The position numbers and the translations under genes are program-made. Positions 50,211 through 58,893 of a stretch of 64,000 nucleotides of DNA are shown here, in pieces. The DNA comes from Roseateles terrae. GTDB lineage: Bacteria; Pseudomonadota; Gammaproteobacteria; Burkholderiales; Burkholderiaceae_C. How positions within the stretch are numbered: the first letter of the stretch is position 1; each line of letters begins with the position of its first letter. Location: assembly GCF_014192155.1 (NCBI RefSeq), contig NZ_JACHXO010000001.1:186001-250000 (forward strand), in the 5' to 3' direction. The notes under the pieces were generated by a model. That model was not told the DNA's origin. It did no database searches and saw nothing but the letters and a program-made list of their open reading frames with translations.

Positions 50211-52196
50211 ATGGCGCTACAGCACTTGACCGACGAGCAGGTTCGCACCTGGACGCGGGCCCAAAAAGACGAGTGGTGGTTCAAGAACGTCTTCCGGGGG
50301 GACATGGCACAGCTGACGCTGCGGTCCGGCCTCACCGGTTTCATCCTCGGCGGCATTCTGGCGGCCACCTCCCTCTACATCGGCGCCAAGACCGGCATCA
50401 GCGTGGGCGTGGGGCTCACCTCGGTGATCCTGGCCTTTGCGATGTTCCGTCTGCTCAACCAGATGGGCTGGGCCGATGACTACACCATTCTGGAAAACAA
50501 CTGCACCCAGTCGATCGCCACGGCGGCCGGTTATGTGGTCACGCCGCTGATCTCCAGCCTGGTGGCCTACATGCTGGTGGTGGACCGCATCATCCCGTGG
50601 TGGCAGATGATGATCTGGATGATCCTGATCTCGATCACCGGCGTGCTGGTGGCCTTCCCGATGAAGCGCCGCTTCATCAATGAAGACCAGCTGCCATTCC
50701 CCGAAGGCCGCGCCTGCGGCGTGGTGCTGGATTCGCTCTACACGGGGCAGGGCGGCGAGGGTCTGTACAAGGCGGCGCTGCTGGCCAAGGTGGCCGGTTT
50801 TGCCGCGTTCTACCAGGCCATCGTCAGCGATGGCTGGATGAAGCTGATCCAGTTCAAGCTGCTGCGCATGGACAAGTGGGCCGGCATGACCGAGCCCTGG
50901 GTCTTCCATGACCGCCTGGACGAGTACTACTACAGCTGGGCGGTGAAGGCCGATGCCTGGATCCCGAAGATCATGGGCGTGGACTTCCGCGTGCTGGGCC
51001 TGCGCCTGACGCTGGACGTGGCCATGCTGGGTGTGGGCGGCCTGATGGGCATCGCCGTGGCCACCAGCTGCCTGCTGGGCGCCTTTGTGAACTTCGCGGT
51101 GCTGGCGCCGATCATGATCAACGCGGGCGACATCGTCCAGCGCGTGGGTCCGAACGGCAACATGATCCCGATCTCGCGTGTGGAGATCGTGAACCAGTGG
51201 TCGATGTGGTGGGGCGTGGCCATGATGGTGGCCGGTTCGGTGACCAGCCTGCTGGCCAAGCCGGACATCTTCACCAGCGCATTCAAGTCGATCACCAATC
51301 GCAAGAAAAATCAGGACAAGGGTCCGGACCTGCTGGCGCACATTGAAGTGCCGCTGTGGGTGTCCTACATCGGCGTGCCGGTGTTCGGTTTCCTGTCGGC
51401 CTGGACGGGTCACCTGTTCTTCGGCGTGCCGATGATGCTGGCGCTGGTGTCGCTGCCGCTGATCTTTGTGCTGACGGTGATCTGCACCAATTCGATGGCG
51501 CTGACCTCGTGGACGCCGACGGGTGCGCTGTCCAAGATCACCCAGTTCACGATGGGCGCGATCGACCGCAGCAACCCGGCGTCCAACCTGGTGCCGGCGG
51601 GCATGACGGCGGAGATTGCCTCGAATGCAGCCAACCTGCTGTCGGACATCAAGCCGGGCTACATGCTGGGCGGCAAGCCGCGTCACCAGGCCGTGGGTCA
51701 CGTGATCGGCATCCTGGCCGGCGTGCTGGCCTGCGTGCCGCTGTTCTTCCTGCTGTTTGTGCCGAAGAATGCCGATGGCGTGCGCACGACGGCCAGCATC
51801 ATTTCCGACCAGTTCGCCATGCCGGCGGCGGTGCAGTGGAAGGGTGTGGCGGAGATCATTGCGAACGGTCTGCACAGCCTGCCGGCGTCGGCGCTGATCA
51901 CGATGGGTCTGGCGGCTGCGGCGGCCGTGATCATCGAGGTGCTGCGTCTGGTGACGCGTGGCAAGTTCCCGCTGTCGTCGGTGTCGATCGGCCTGGGCGT
52001 GGTGCTGCCGCCGGAATCGACCTTTGCGATGTGGGTGGGCGCGATGATCTTCTTCGTGGCCGCCAAGGTCTACAAGACGCCGGGTTCGGCCGGCTGGCGC
52101 CGGTGGGTGGATGGCTGCGAGCCGATCTGCGCGGGACTGATCTCCGGCGCGGCGCTGATGGGCATCGGCAACGCGATCGTCAATGTGCTGATCTGA
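50211..52196 (+). CDS. OPT-family oligopeptide transporter
   Basis: 661-residue inner-membrane protein with about 15-16 TM segments. OPT marks: LTGFILGGILAATSLYIGAKTGISVGVGLTSVILAF, NCTQSIATAAGYV, FPEGRACGVVLDS, a loop with DRLDEYYYSW, and GGLMGIAVATSCLLGAFVNFAVLAP. The end has PESTFAMWVGAMIFF and GLISGAALMGIGNAIVNVLI. Family members take up peptides or metal chelates by proton symport; substrate here unknown. AAGGA lies nine bases before ATG. Divergent from udh. Confidence 0.93.
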   Translation: MALQHLTDEQVRTWTRAQKDEWWFKNVFRGDMAQLTLRSGLTGFILGGILAATSLYIGAKTGISVGVGLTSVILAFAMFRLLNQMGWADDYTILENNCTQSIATAAGYVVTPLISSLVAYMLVVDRIIPWWQMMIWMILISITGVLVAFPMKRRFINEDQLPFPEGRACGVVLDSLYTGQGGEGLYKAALLAKVAGFAAFYQAIVSDGWMKLIQFKLLRMDKWAGMTEPWVFHDRLDEYYYSWAVKADAWIPKIMGVDFRVLGLRLTLDVAMLGVGGLMGIAVATSCLLGAFVNFAVLAPIMINAGDIVQRVGPNGNMIPISRVEIVNQWSMWWGVAMMVAGSVTSLLAKPDIFTSAFKSITNRKKNQDKGPDLLAHIEVPLWVSYIGVPVFGFLSAWTGHLFFGVPMMLALVSLPLIFVLTVICTNSMALTSWTPTGALSKITQFTMGAIDRSNPASNLVPAGMTAEIASNAANLLSDIKPGYMLGGKPRHQAVGHVIGILAGVLACVPLFFLLFVPKNADGVRTTASIISDQFAMPAAVQWKGVAEIIANGLHSLPASALITMGLAAAAAVIIEVLRLVTRGKFPLSSVSIGLGVVLPPESTFAMWVGAMIFFVAAKVYKTPGSAGWRRWVDGCEPICAGLISGAALMGIGNAIVNVLI

Positions 52197-52307
52197 TGTC
52201 CGGCCGCCCCAGCGGCGGCATGGCACAATTCGGGCCCTCTGTGGACATGGGAATGTCGGCAGAGGGCCCGCTGCTTTGGCGGGGTGTTTGAGAGTTTCTG
52301 AGATTGT

Positions 52308-52384
52308 CTGCCCGTAGCTCAACTGGATAGAGCAGCTGCCTTCTAAGCAGCAGGTCGGGGGTTCGAGTCCCTCCGGGCAGGCCA
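52308..52384 (+). tRNA. tRNA-Arg (anticodon TCT), integration target of the island
   Basis: 77-nt tRNA with a perfect 7-bp acceptor stem (CTGCCCG / CGGGCAG), discriminator G, encoded CCA, anticodon stem GCTGC/GCAGC and anticodon TCT (52342-52344). The sequence from 52337 on is part of an exact 50-bp repeat found again at 62856-62905, so the gene is the attachment site of an island and has been restored intact on this side. Confidence 0.95.
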
Positions 52385-52386
52385 AG
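52337..52386 (+). repeat. Left attachment repeat (attL) of the island
   Basis: 50-bp direct repeat covering the tRNA-Arg anticodon loop to the CCA end plus two bases, identical to 62856-62905. The bases just outside differ (C versus T before; AAGTTC versus CCGTTT after), which fixes its limits. Confidence 0.92.
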
Positions 52387-52824
52387 AAGTTCATTTGAAA
52401 ACAAGGACTTAGTAGAATAAATCATTTGGCGAGCTTTGGTCGGTGTTGGTGGGATTTGGTGCGATGACTGCACCAAGGCTGCACCAGTTTTCGAGGCGGA
52501 AGTGGCCACAACGTTTGGTACATTGACATTGGCCCTTAATGCCACTCGGCCAAAGGATTTGATAGACTTTGGTTCGGTTGGACCGTTCGTACGAACTCGA
52601 CGGTTGATGCAGGCCCAAGGGCCATAGGTCCAACGTAGCTGCCCCGAAGGGCATCGAGTTCGCGAAGTCAGGGTGGAAGCAGCCATCGGCCGGTTTACTC
52701 CAAACGGCCGACCTCCCGACGGAAGACGCACAGCACATTGGCAGCGTGAGAGCCCTAGGAATAGCCTGGGGCGGGACGGTAGCCCGGTCCCACACCCAGC
52801 AGGCAATTCTGTCTGCATCGCCGG
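52387..52824. other. Island left arm, no gene seen
   Basis: 438 bp with no convincing frame. A perfect 12-bp palindrome GTTCGTACGAAC is at 52585-52596, and an imperfect hairpin (TCGGCCGGTTT / AAACGGCCGA) is at 52686-52711. Either may be a recombination or control site, but nothing links them to a known system. Confidence 0.4.
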
Positions 52825-52989
52825 GCTCCGTGGAAGACCAAGGAGTCTGTGGAGTTCGCGACGCTCGAGTGGGTCTCCTGGTTTAACCACCATCGCCTGC
52901 TTGCGCCCATCGGCCACATCCCGCCCGCTGAGGCCGAGGCAAACTACTATCGGCAACTCGCCAGTCAGAACTCCGCCGTAATGGCCTGA
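52825..52989 (+). pseudogene. IS3-family transposase OrfB, C-terminal remnant
   Basis: Frame from 52825 gives APWKTKESVEFATLEWVSW followed by FNHHRLLAPIGHIPPAEAEA and NYYRQLASQNSAVMA then TGA. This is the typical C-terminus of IS3-type OrfB with the last catalytic helix region; the rest of the transposase and the left end are gone. The sequence after the stop to about 53031 looks like the terminal end of the same element (a TGAATCAACCCGG type end on the complement). Confidence 0.8.
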
Positions 52990-53049
52990 CTTAAACCAAA
53001 CAGCCTCCGCGGAAACCGGGTTGATTCACCTCCGGTTTCATCTTCCACC

Positions 53050-53673
53050 TTAACAGCGTGTCTTTGAAACCGGCAGCAGCCCAAGCCGCCCGATGCCTGG
53101 AGCAGAGAGCTAGACGCGGAGTTCGCGCTCGGCGCTGTACCTCAAGTCCTTCAGGTACGTGTACGCGACCGGGTTCAGCAGGTGCTCGTCGTTGGCCTTG
53201 TGATTAGCCCAGTCGATGTAGCTCACGACGCCATAGTTCACCGAGAAGAACTGCTGACACCTCATGCTTCCGTACATGAGCGTCGCCCTAGCCGGTTCCA
53301 GCGTCTGGTTGAGGTGCGCGCGTAGCCGTCCGAAATGGAACACCAAACAAACCTTGCCGTGCTCGCTGCCGTTGGCGTACTCCGACCAGATGTGGTCGGA
53401 GTTATCCAGCGAGAAGCAGCACGCGTATGTTCGCCGGCGCGCCCGGTCGTAATAGTCTGCTGCTGAGAAGTGGGGCGTCTTCTGAAATCGGGCACCCGCG
53501 TTACCGGGCCTGTCGTGTTGGAGTTGAGCGCCATCGTTGGCGTCCGCGCCTGGAAAGTCTGCGTACCGGTCGACGCGGTTGAAGTGCAAATAGCTGCCAT
53601 CGATGGAGGCCAGCAGGTGCTCGACCTTCATCACCTTGAACAGCATTTGGTCCGCAGGCGGCGCCGTCAACAT
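53050..53673 (-). pseudogene. Truncated DUF2971-like gene
   Basis: From the likely start MLTAPPADQMLFKVMKVEHLL the product reads YLHFNRVDRYADFPGADAND, HFSAADYYDRARRRTYACCFS and SDHIWSEYANGSEHGKVCLVF, the typical DUF2971 layout. It ends ERELRV, where homologs continue. An in-frame TAG at 53110-53112 is followed by LSAPGIG, which looks like the continuing family sequence, before it decays towards an IS3 end at about 53030. Thus the C-terminal region was lost to a stop and an insertion. DUF2971 genes often occur in mobile and defence regions, but its job is unknown. The first part of the frame upstream of 53673 is not protein-like. Confidence 0.65.
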
Positions 53674-53789
53674 AGCGGCGTGCGGCTCAATGGCGCCGAG
53701 AGGCGTGGGCGCAGCGCCCACACCGGAGCCAGTCGCACCGTCAGCGACATGACATCTGGCCCAGCCGGCGAGTCTGCTAAGAATTCGGT

Positions 53790-53815
53790 GCATAGATAAC
53801 TGGAATTATCTATGC
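53790..53815. promoter_or_regulatory. Perfect 10-bp inverted repeat
   Basis: GCATAGATAA and TTATCTATGC separated by CTGGAA, upstream of the DUF2971-like gene. AT-rich arms without a T tract point to an operator or recombination site rather than a terminator. Confidence 0.6.
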
Positions 53816-54274
53816 GCGAAAAACCGCCGCTTCTCAAGCGGCTCCCGGCAAGTAGTTGATTTGCAAGCGTCCGAGAGTCCCATCTTTGCGCCTCCGCGCG
53901 TCAAATCACCGGCACTGCTTTGTGATGGAGGCGGGTGATGCTGTCGGCTTGCAGTCCCTGTGGGTCCGGGGTCTTTCAACTAGCGCTCATATTGCGCTCA
54001 TATTCATCACGAACGATATGCGGGTCGTCTCGAGGGCGTTCTCCGTCCCCTTGCGCCGGTCTTCCACCTAACTCCCAATCTCTGATAGGTGTAGGTCATA
54101 GGCTGGCTCGGCAGGCCTCGGAAACGCTGGTGCTGTTCTGGATGACATCCAACGGTACCGCCGTCTTGCTCGAGGCCGTCCGACGCTTGGTTTTCTCGCC
54201 ATCGTACGCATCCGTGCTAGCACTTAGGAGCAGGGGGGCAGCTCATTGGATGCAAGGAGGTGCAAGGTACTCGG
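53816..54274. other. Spacer downstream of the metallopeptidase gene
   Basis: 459 bp without a protein-like frame, between the palindrome and the stop codon of the metallopeptidase gene. No terminator or repeat was seen. Confidence 0.35.
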
Positions 54275-55273
54275 TCAGACCGAATCGAATACTAAGAAAC
54301 TATTCGAAGTCGTTGAGCTTCTCGCCACCAATCCTCCAGTGTCAGCTTGAGCAGAAAAACCTGACATCGCTTGAATGAGACGCGTTGATGCCGCCTCTAC
54401 AGAATCAAACCCTGTGGCGGTGTTAAGCGTTAAATAATCGCTGGAATCAATGGGAGGGGTGCTAGTCAAATAGCTGTTGTATCGAGGCAGGCCGCCTCCG
54501 CCAGCATTCGCAACGAAGACGTCGCCTGTAACGGAGTTAAAGCTAAATCCGTATGATTGAAGGCTGGAACGAATCATTGCGTCCATCGTGATCTGTGTAG
54601 AGAGAAACGCTTCTGTCCACGCCGGCGATCCGGTAAGCACCCGTATCGTTGCGGCAAATTCGTCCATCGACATTGTGTCGATCCCTGCAGGCGCTGAGGG
54701 GGCCTTGCAATTTCGGACATAGTCATCCCCCGTTGACGCTCTTGAAAGTTCACTCGAGTAGAGAGTGATCATCTGATTAAACGTTTGATTGCCAGCCTCC
54801 ATTATGGAGAACTGCGTGGTCCAATCATTGCCATTGGTCGCATACTGGCCGCCCGGGCCAAACGTCATAATGTTGCCACCCGCTGCTTGCACATCTTTTG
54901 CCACGAGGTAGGAGAAGTAGCCGGCTTGTCCCTCTCTAAGGAGGCAAGCTTGAGTGTAAGCTTGGCCTTTGAGGCCGGCCAGCTCTTTCACATTTGTACT
55001 ATTCCAAAGGGCATGGCCGAGTTCATGCACGAAGACGCTGAGTCGCAGATCGTTTGATAATCCCGGATCCAACGTAATTCTGCCTGCATCTTTTGTGCTT
55101 CCATTAAAGAAGCTTCCAGCACCTGCGGTTCCCGACGCGACTACCCCATTAGCTCCGATGAACCATGTAAGGGTTCCCTTAAGGTTTTCCGAGCGGTTTA
55201 TATTTGCAAGGTCGGCGGCCGTGAAGCTCGAGTTAATTTTTTGTAACTGTGCTAACGTGAGTTCATTTGCCAT
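54275..55273 (-). CDS. Leaderless HExxH metallopeptidase, candidate type I secretion substrate
   Basis: 332 residues, no signal peptide (starts MANELTLAQLQKINSSFTA). The zinc motif is VFVHELGHALW (His83, Glu84, His87), and Glu114 in REGQAGYF, 27 residues on, fits the third ligand of gluzincin-type peptidases. Family not recognised beyond this. The C-terminal third is Ser/Thr/Ala-rich with no cysteine or RTX repeats, and ends NSFLVFDSV, a short hydrophobic run with an acidic residue of the kind found at the end of type I-secreted proteases. Starts directly after the stop of the Sec-exported gene (no spacer), and is divergent from a type I exporter. That it is the exporter's cargo is inference. 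Confidence 0.7.
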   Translation of the reverse strand: MANELTLAQLQKINSSFTAADLANINRSENLKGTLTWFIGANGVVASGTAGAGSFFNGSTKDAGRITLDPGLSNDLRLSVFVHELGHALWNSTNVKELAGLKGQAYTQACLLREGQAGYFSYLVAKDVQAAGGNIMTFGPGGQYATNGNDWTTQFSIMEAGNQTFNQMITLYSSELSRASTGDDYVRNCKAPSAPAGIDTMSMDEFAATIRVLTGSPAWTEAFLSTQITMDAMIRSSLQSYGFSFNSVTGDVFVANAGGGGLPRYNSYLTSTPPIDSSDYLTLNTATGFDSVEAASTRLIQAMSGFSAQADTGGLVARSSTTSNSFLVFDSV

Positions 55274-55831
55274 TTAGTTGCTCCGGCCATCAATGGTTAA
55301 CTGCTTCAAACAATTTCTGTCTTGCGCCGCCCGCGCGAAGACTTCATAACCCTCGTCCGCGTCGGGCAGCATTCCGCGATATGTCGTCAGCTGAGTTTCG
55401 CAAACAAAGTTTGGTACACAATGTGCAACGGGTTGTGGAATAAGAAAAGTGAATTTTGTCACCAAGTCGGATTCAAGTTGTCTGATCGTGTAGCACTCTT
55501 CGGATTTATTATCAATAGTTAAACCCGCACGACCTAAAATTCGTTTTTCTTTGTCCATAGTAAGACGTAGTGAGATTTCTCCCCGGCCCTTCGGAGCGTT
55601 GTCGCTATGATTCGAGGTGAACTCACAACCGGCGCCTCTACAATCCCATAGACCTTCAACGCCTAAAGATTCTGGCAATGTTGCTAACCGTCGCTGGCCA
55701 ACAGCAGTCCGCACTTTTTCGATCATTTCACCCCAGCCGTTCAGCGGCCTTGCTACTGCGCTGGTAAATGGCGATATCGCCGAAAAGCAGCAGATCGTCG
55801 TGAGGAAAAAACGCAGCGGTAAACGTTTCAT
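55274..55831 (-). CDS. Sec-exported cysteine-rich protein, partner of the metallopeptidase
   Basis: 185 residues, function not recognised. The signal peptide is clear: RLPLRFFLTTICCFSAISP then SAVA|RP. The mature protein has six cysteines in WDCRGAGCEF, EECYTI, AHCVPNFVCET and RNCLKQL, a pattern that suggests three disulfides in the periplasm. No metal or catalytic motif is visible. The stop codon abuts the ATG of the metallopeptidase gene, so the two are translationally coupled. By analogy to the periplasmic Inh inhibitor of RTX-protease operons it could protect the cell from, or help fold, the metallopeptidase, but no sequence similarity to Inh was seen. Confidence 0.65.
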   Translation of the reverse strand: MKRLPLRFFLTTICCFSAISPFTSAVARPLNGWGEMIEKVRTAVGQRRLATLPESLGVEGLWDCRGAGCEFTSNHSDNAPKGRGEISLRLTMDKEKRILGRAGLTIDNKSEECYTIRQLESDLVTKFTFLIPQPVAHCVPNFVCETQLTTYRGMLPDADEGYEVFARAAQDRNCLKQLTIDGRSN

Positions 55832-56661
55832 GGATTTTCCGTCGCCTCAAGTTATAACGAGCGCAATAGTTGTGTTTTGCCATTGTACTGTTGCCGGCCA
55901 GTAAGCACCTTTTGGCTGAAAGGGTTCGGGCGCGACTGAGCGAATCCTTGGCAAGAACTCATTTGACGATATTAATTCAGTACAACGCTGGACGTTGGCG
56001 ATATTTCATCCGGCGCCTTGCACTAAGCAATCCGCTGCTACTTGACTGCCGGAATGCGATTCCAATCTAAAAGCGTTAACGCGCCTTGCGGGTAAACCAT
56101 AGTTTACAAGCCGTGCTGCGGCACTCGTCGACTCCTAAGGTGTTCTCCGGCACTGCAAGCGAATGCCCGGCGTTGCGAGTAACCGACAACGTTGGCTATC
56201 TGTTGGCTCCGAGTAGAACCGCTATTCGCACTAAAGTAAATAGATGTCACCTAGTGGCGCGACGATGGACGATTCAATGCAACCACGTGAACTGTCGCCC
56301 CGCCCTTGGAAAGGGTCGAACTACCGTCGCGAGTGCGCGGACATTCAATCGATCGGCCGTCACCTTGTGGATGCCCATCTCGCACCTGCACGGCCGGCTG
56401 AACACGCCGCGGCAGCAACTCCTAAGAGCTTAAGACGGAGGCAACGGCATCATCTTGTCAGCGCGGCCCGCTAACACCCGAATAAGAACGAGTCTGCAGG
56501 TCCCGGCATCGCACGTTTCTCGACGCGTTTAACTGTGATGAAGCTCTGTTCTCCACTTGCCCTCCAAATTTCTTGGATACCACTCGGAGGTGGGGTATCG
56601 CGTCCTGTTGCACGCCCGTAGCATCACGTCAACTTAACAAAGCCGCGAAGTTGCCAACAAC
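55832..56661. promoter_or_regulatory. Long divergent control region of the secretion locus
   Basis: 830 bp between two divergent operons with no convincing gene. Base composition is lower in GC than the rest of the window. It should hold promoters for both the exported pair (left) and the type I exporter (right). No clear operator was found. Confidence 0.4.
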
Positions 56662-58893
56662 ATGTCTAGACACGAGGGAGTGGTGGACGCGCTAAAGCAA
56701 GCGTCCGATCCGGCCGCTGTATCGGTGACCGGTGAAGGGGGTAAACCACTCCCTACTGTTGATCTCGACGGGTCGTTGCGAGCGTTATGCGTCGTGGCTC
56801 GCATGCACCACGTGCCGGCTGATGCGCCGTCGCTGCGACATAGTCTCGGCCTCGGTGCAAGCGATGCGCCGTCGACGCAGGACTTGCTAATGGCCGCGAA
56901 GCGGCTTGGTTTGAAGGCCAAACAGTCGCTGACAAGTATTGATCGGCTAGGCCGCGCGGCTCTTCCCGCCCTAGCGCAGTTGCGCAACGGGCGGACGGTG
57001 GTGCTGGCTCAGTTCGACGGTAAGCGCGTGCTGTTCTTGGATCCCACCGGAGATGAGCAGAACGCCCGTCCCACCATCCAACCTGTCGAAAAGTTCGCCG
57101 CGGAATGGACCGGCATGCTAATGCTAGTCACCAGCCGCGCGAGTCTGGCCGGCGAATTGGCAAGATTCGACTTCTCGTGGTTTATACCGAGCATGGTTAA
57201 GTATCGCCGGCTGTTGGGCGAGGTGTTGGCGATCTCGCTGTTTTTGCAATTGTTTGCGCTCGTCAGTCCGCTGTTCTTCCAGGTGGTTATGGACAAGGTG
57301 CTGGTGCACCGCGGCCTCACGACGCTCGACGTGCTGGTAGTTGGATTGGTAATAATTATGGCTTTCGAAAGCGCGCTGAACATCCTGCGCTCCTATGTCT
57401 TTGGGCACACCACCAGCAGAATCGACGTCGAGCTAGGCTCACGTCTCTTCCGGCATCTGCTAAGCCTCCCGCTGGCCTACTTTCAGGCAAGGCGTGTGGG
57501 CGACTCAGTGGCACGGGTGCGCGAACTTGAGAATATTCGCCAATTTTTAACCGGCAATGCTTTGACGCTCTTGCTTGACGTGCTGTTCTCGGTCATTTTT
57601 ATCGCGGTCATGTTCACCTACAGCGCGGTGCTTACGCTAATCGTGCTGGCCTCGTTACCGCTTTACGTGGTCCTGAGCCTGTCCATAGTGCCAGTACTAC
57701 GCGGGCGGCTCAACGAAAAGTTCGCTCGCGGCGCGGAAAACCAAAGCCTACTTGTGGAAACCGTGACCGGCATCCAGACCGTGAAAGCTAGCGCGCTGGA
57801 ACCACAGATGGCGCGCAAGTGGGACGAGCAGTTGGCGGCTTATGTATCGGCGTCCTTCCGGACACAGACGCTGGCACAGTATGGCAACGAGTGCGTCAAC
57901 CTAATCGGCAAGCTAGTGAATGGCGCGACGCTGTGGTGGGGTGCGCAACTCGTGATAGGGGGCGACTTAAGTGTCGGCCAGTTTATCGCTTTTAACATGT
58001 TTGCCAGTAGGGTGGCGCTGCCCATTATGCGGATCGCGCAGATGTGGACGGAATTCCAGCAGACGGCCATCTCGATGGCGCGACTAGGCGACGTGCTTAA
58101 CACGCGCACTGAGCTACGCTCGCAGAGCGGAACCACCATGCCTCGCGTAAGAGGCGATGTGACGCTGGAGAACGTTACCTTCCGGTATCGACCCGACGCG
58201 CAACCGGTGTTACACGGTGTGGACCTTTCGGTACAAGCTGGGGAGGTGATCGGTATCGTCGGGCGCAGTGGATCGGGCAAGAGTACACTGACCAAGTTGT
58301 TACAGCGGCTGTACGTTCCAGAGGCGGGCCGAGTGCTAGTCGACGGGCAAGACATTGCAATTTACGACGCAACGCAGCTCCGTCGGCAGGTGGGAGTAGT
58401 GCTTCAGGAAAACCTACTGTTCAACCGCTCTGTGCGCGAAAACATCGCCATCGCCGATCCAGCCGCCCCTTTAGAGGCAGTAATGCTAGCGGCTAACCTC
58501 GCGGGCGCTCACGACTTTATTGCGCAGCTGCCCGAGGGTTACGACACGATGGTCGGGGAGCAGGGCGCGAGTCTGTCGGGGGGGCAGCGACAGCGCATCG
58601 CGATAGCGCGGGCACTGTTCGGGCAGCCGCGAGTGTTGATCTTTGACGAGGCGACGAGTGCGCTCGACTACGAAAGCGAGTCCGTCATTCAAAAGAACAT
58701 GCGGGCGATCTGCCAGGGGCGCACGGTATTCATCATCGCTCACCGGCTGAGTGCTGTACGCAATGCCGATCGGATCATTGTGATGGAGAAGGGGCGTATC
58801 GCCGAGATGGGTTGTCACGAAGAGCTAATCGCGATGCCGCAAGGGCTGTACGCGCATCTTTGGCGTATGCAGGGCAAAGGAGTCGCGGAATGA
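56662..58893 (+). CDS. Type I secretion ABC transporter (HlyB-like)
   Basis: 743-residue half-transporter that energises export through the inner membrane. N-terminal C39-like domain (about 30-150; LRALCVVARMHHVPADAPSL) without the Cys/His/Asp catalytic set: the typical DCG has become DGSL, so it is a docking domain, not a peptidase. Transmembrane domain (about 165-460; SWFIPSMVKYRRLLGEVLAI). ATPase: Walker [17 protein letters not shown]-loop VVLQENLLFNRSV, signature LSGGQRQRIAIARAL, Walker B RVLIFDEATSALD, H-loop IIAHRLS. ATGA overlap with the HlyD gene. Codon use is unlike the chromosome (many TTA, CTA). No TolC gene is in the island. Confidence 0.93.
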   Translation: MSRHEGVVDALKQASDPAAVSVTGEGGKPLPTVDLDGSLRALCVVARMHHVPADAPSLRHSLGLGASDAPSTQDLLMAAKRLGLKAKQSLTSIDRLGRAALPALAQLRNGRTVVLAQFDGKRVLFLDPTGDEQNARPTIQPVEKFAAEWTGMLMLVTSRASLAGELARFDFSWFIPSMVKYRRLLGEVLAISLFLQLFALVSPLFFQVVMDKVLVHRGLTTLDVLVVGLVIIMAFESALNILRSYVFGHTTSRIDVELGSRLFRHLLSLPLAYFQARRVGDSVARVRELENIRQFLTGNALTLLLDVLFSVIFIAVMFTYSAVLTLIVLASLPLYVVLSLSIVPVLRGRLNEKFARGAENQSLLVETVTGIQTVKASALEPQMARKWDEQLAAYVSASFRTQTLAQYGNECVNLIGKLVNGATLWWGAQLVIGGDLSVGQFIAFNMFASRVALPIMRIAQMWTEFQQTAISMARLGDVLNTRTELRSQSGTTMPRVRGDVTLENVTFRYRPDAQPVLHGVDLSVQAGEVIGIVGRSGSGKSTLTKLLQRLYVPEAGRVLVDGQDIAIYDATQLRRQVGVVLQENLLFNRSVRENIAIADPAAPLEAVMLAANLAGAHDFIAQLPEGYDTMVGEQGASLSGGQRQRIAIARALFGQPRVLIFDEATSALDYESESVIQKNMRAICQGRTVFIIAHRLSAVRNADRIIVMEKGRIAEMGCHEELIAMPQGLYAHLWRMQGKGVAE

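Noticed and set aside
53856-54071. Short open frame in the spacer next to the metallopeptidase gene
   Set aside because: No ribosome-binding site, no protein-like composition, and overlapping frames of similar length in other phases.
54275-55273. RTX protein (calcium-binding repeats)
   Set aside because: No GGxGxD nonapeptide repeats are present; only a Gly-rich patch (ANAGGGGLPRY) is seen.
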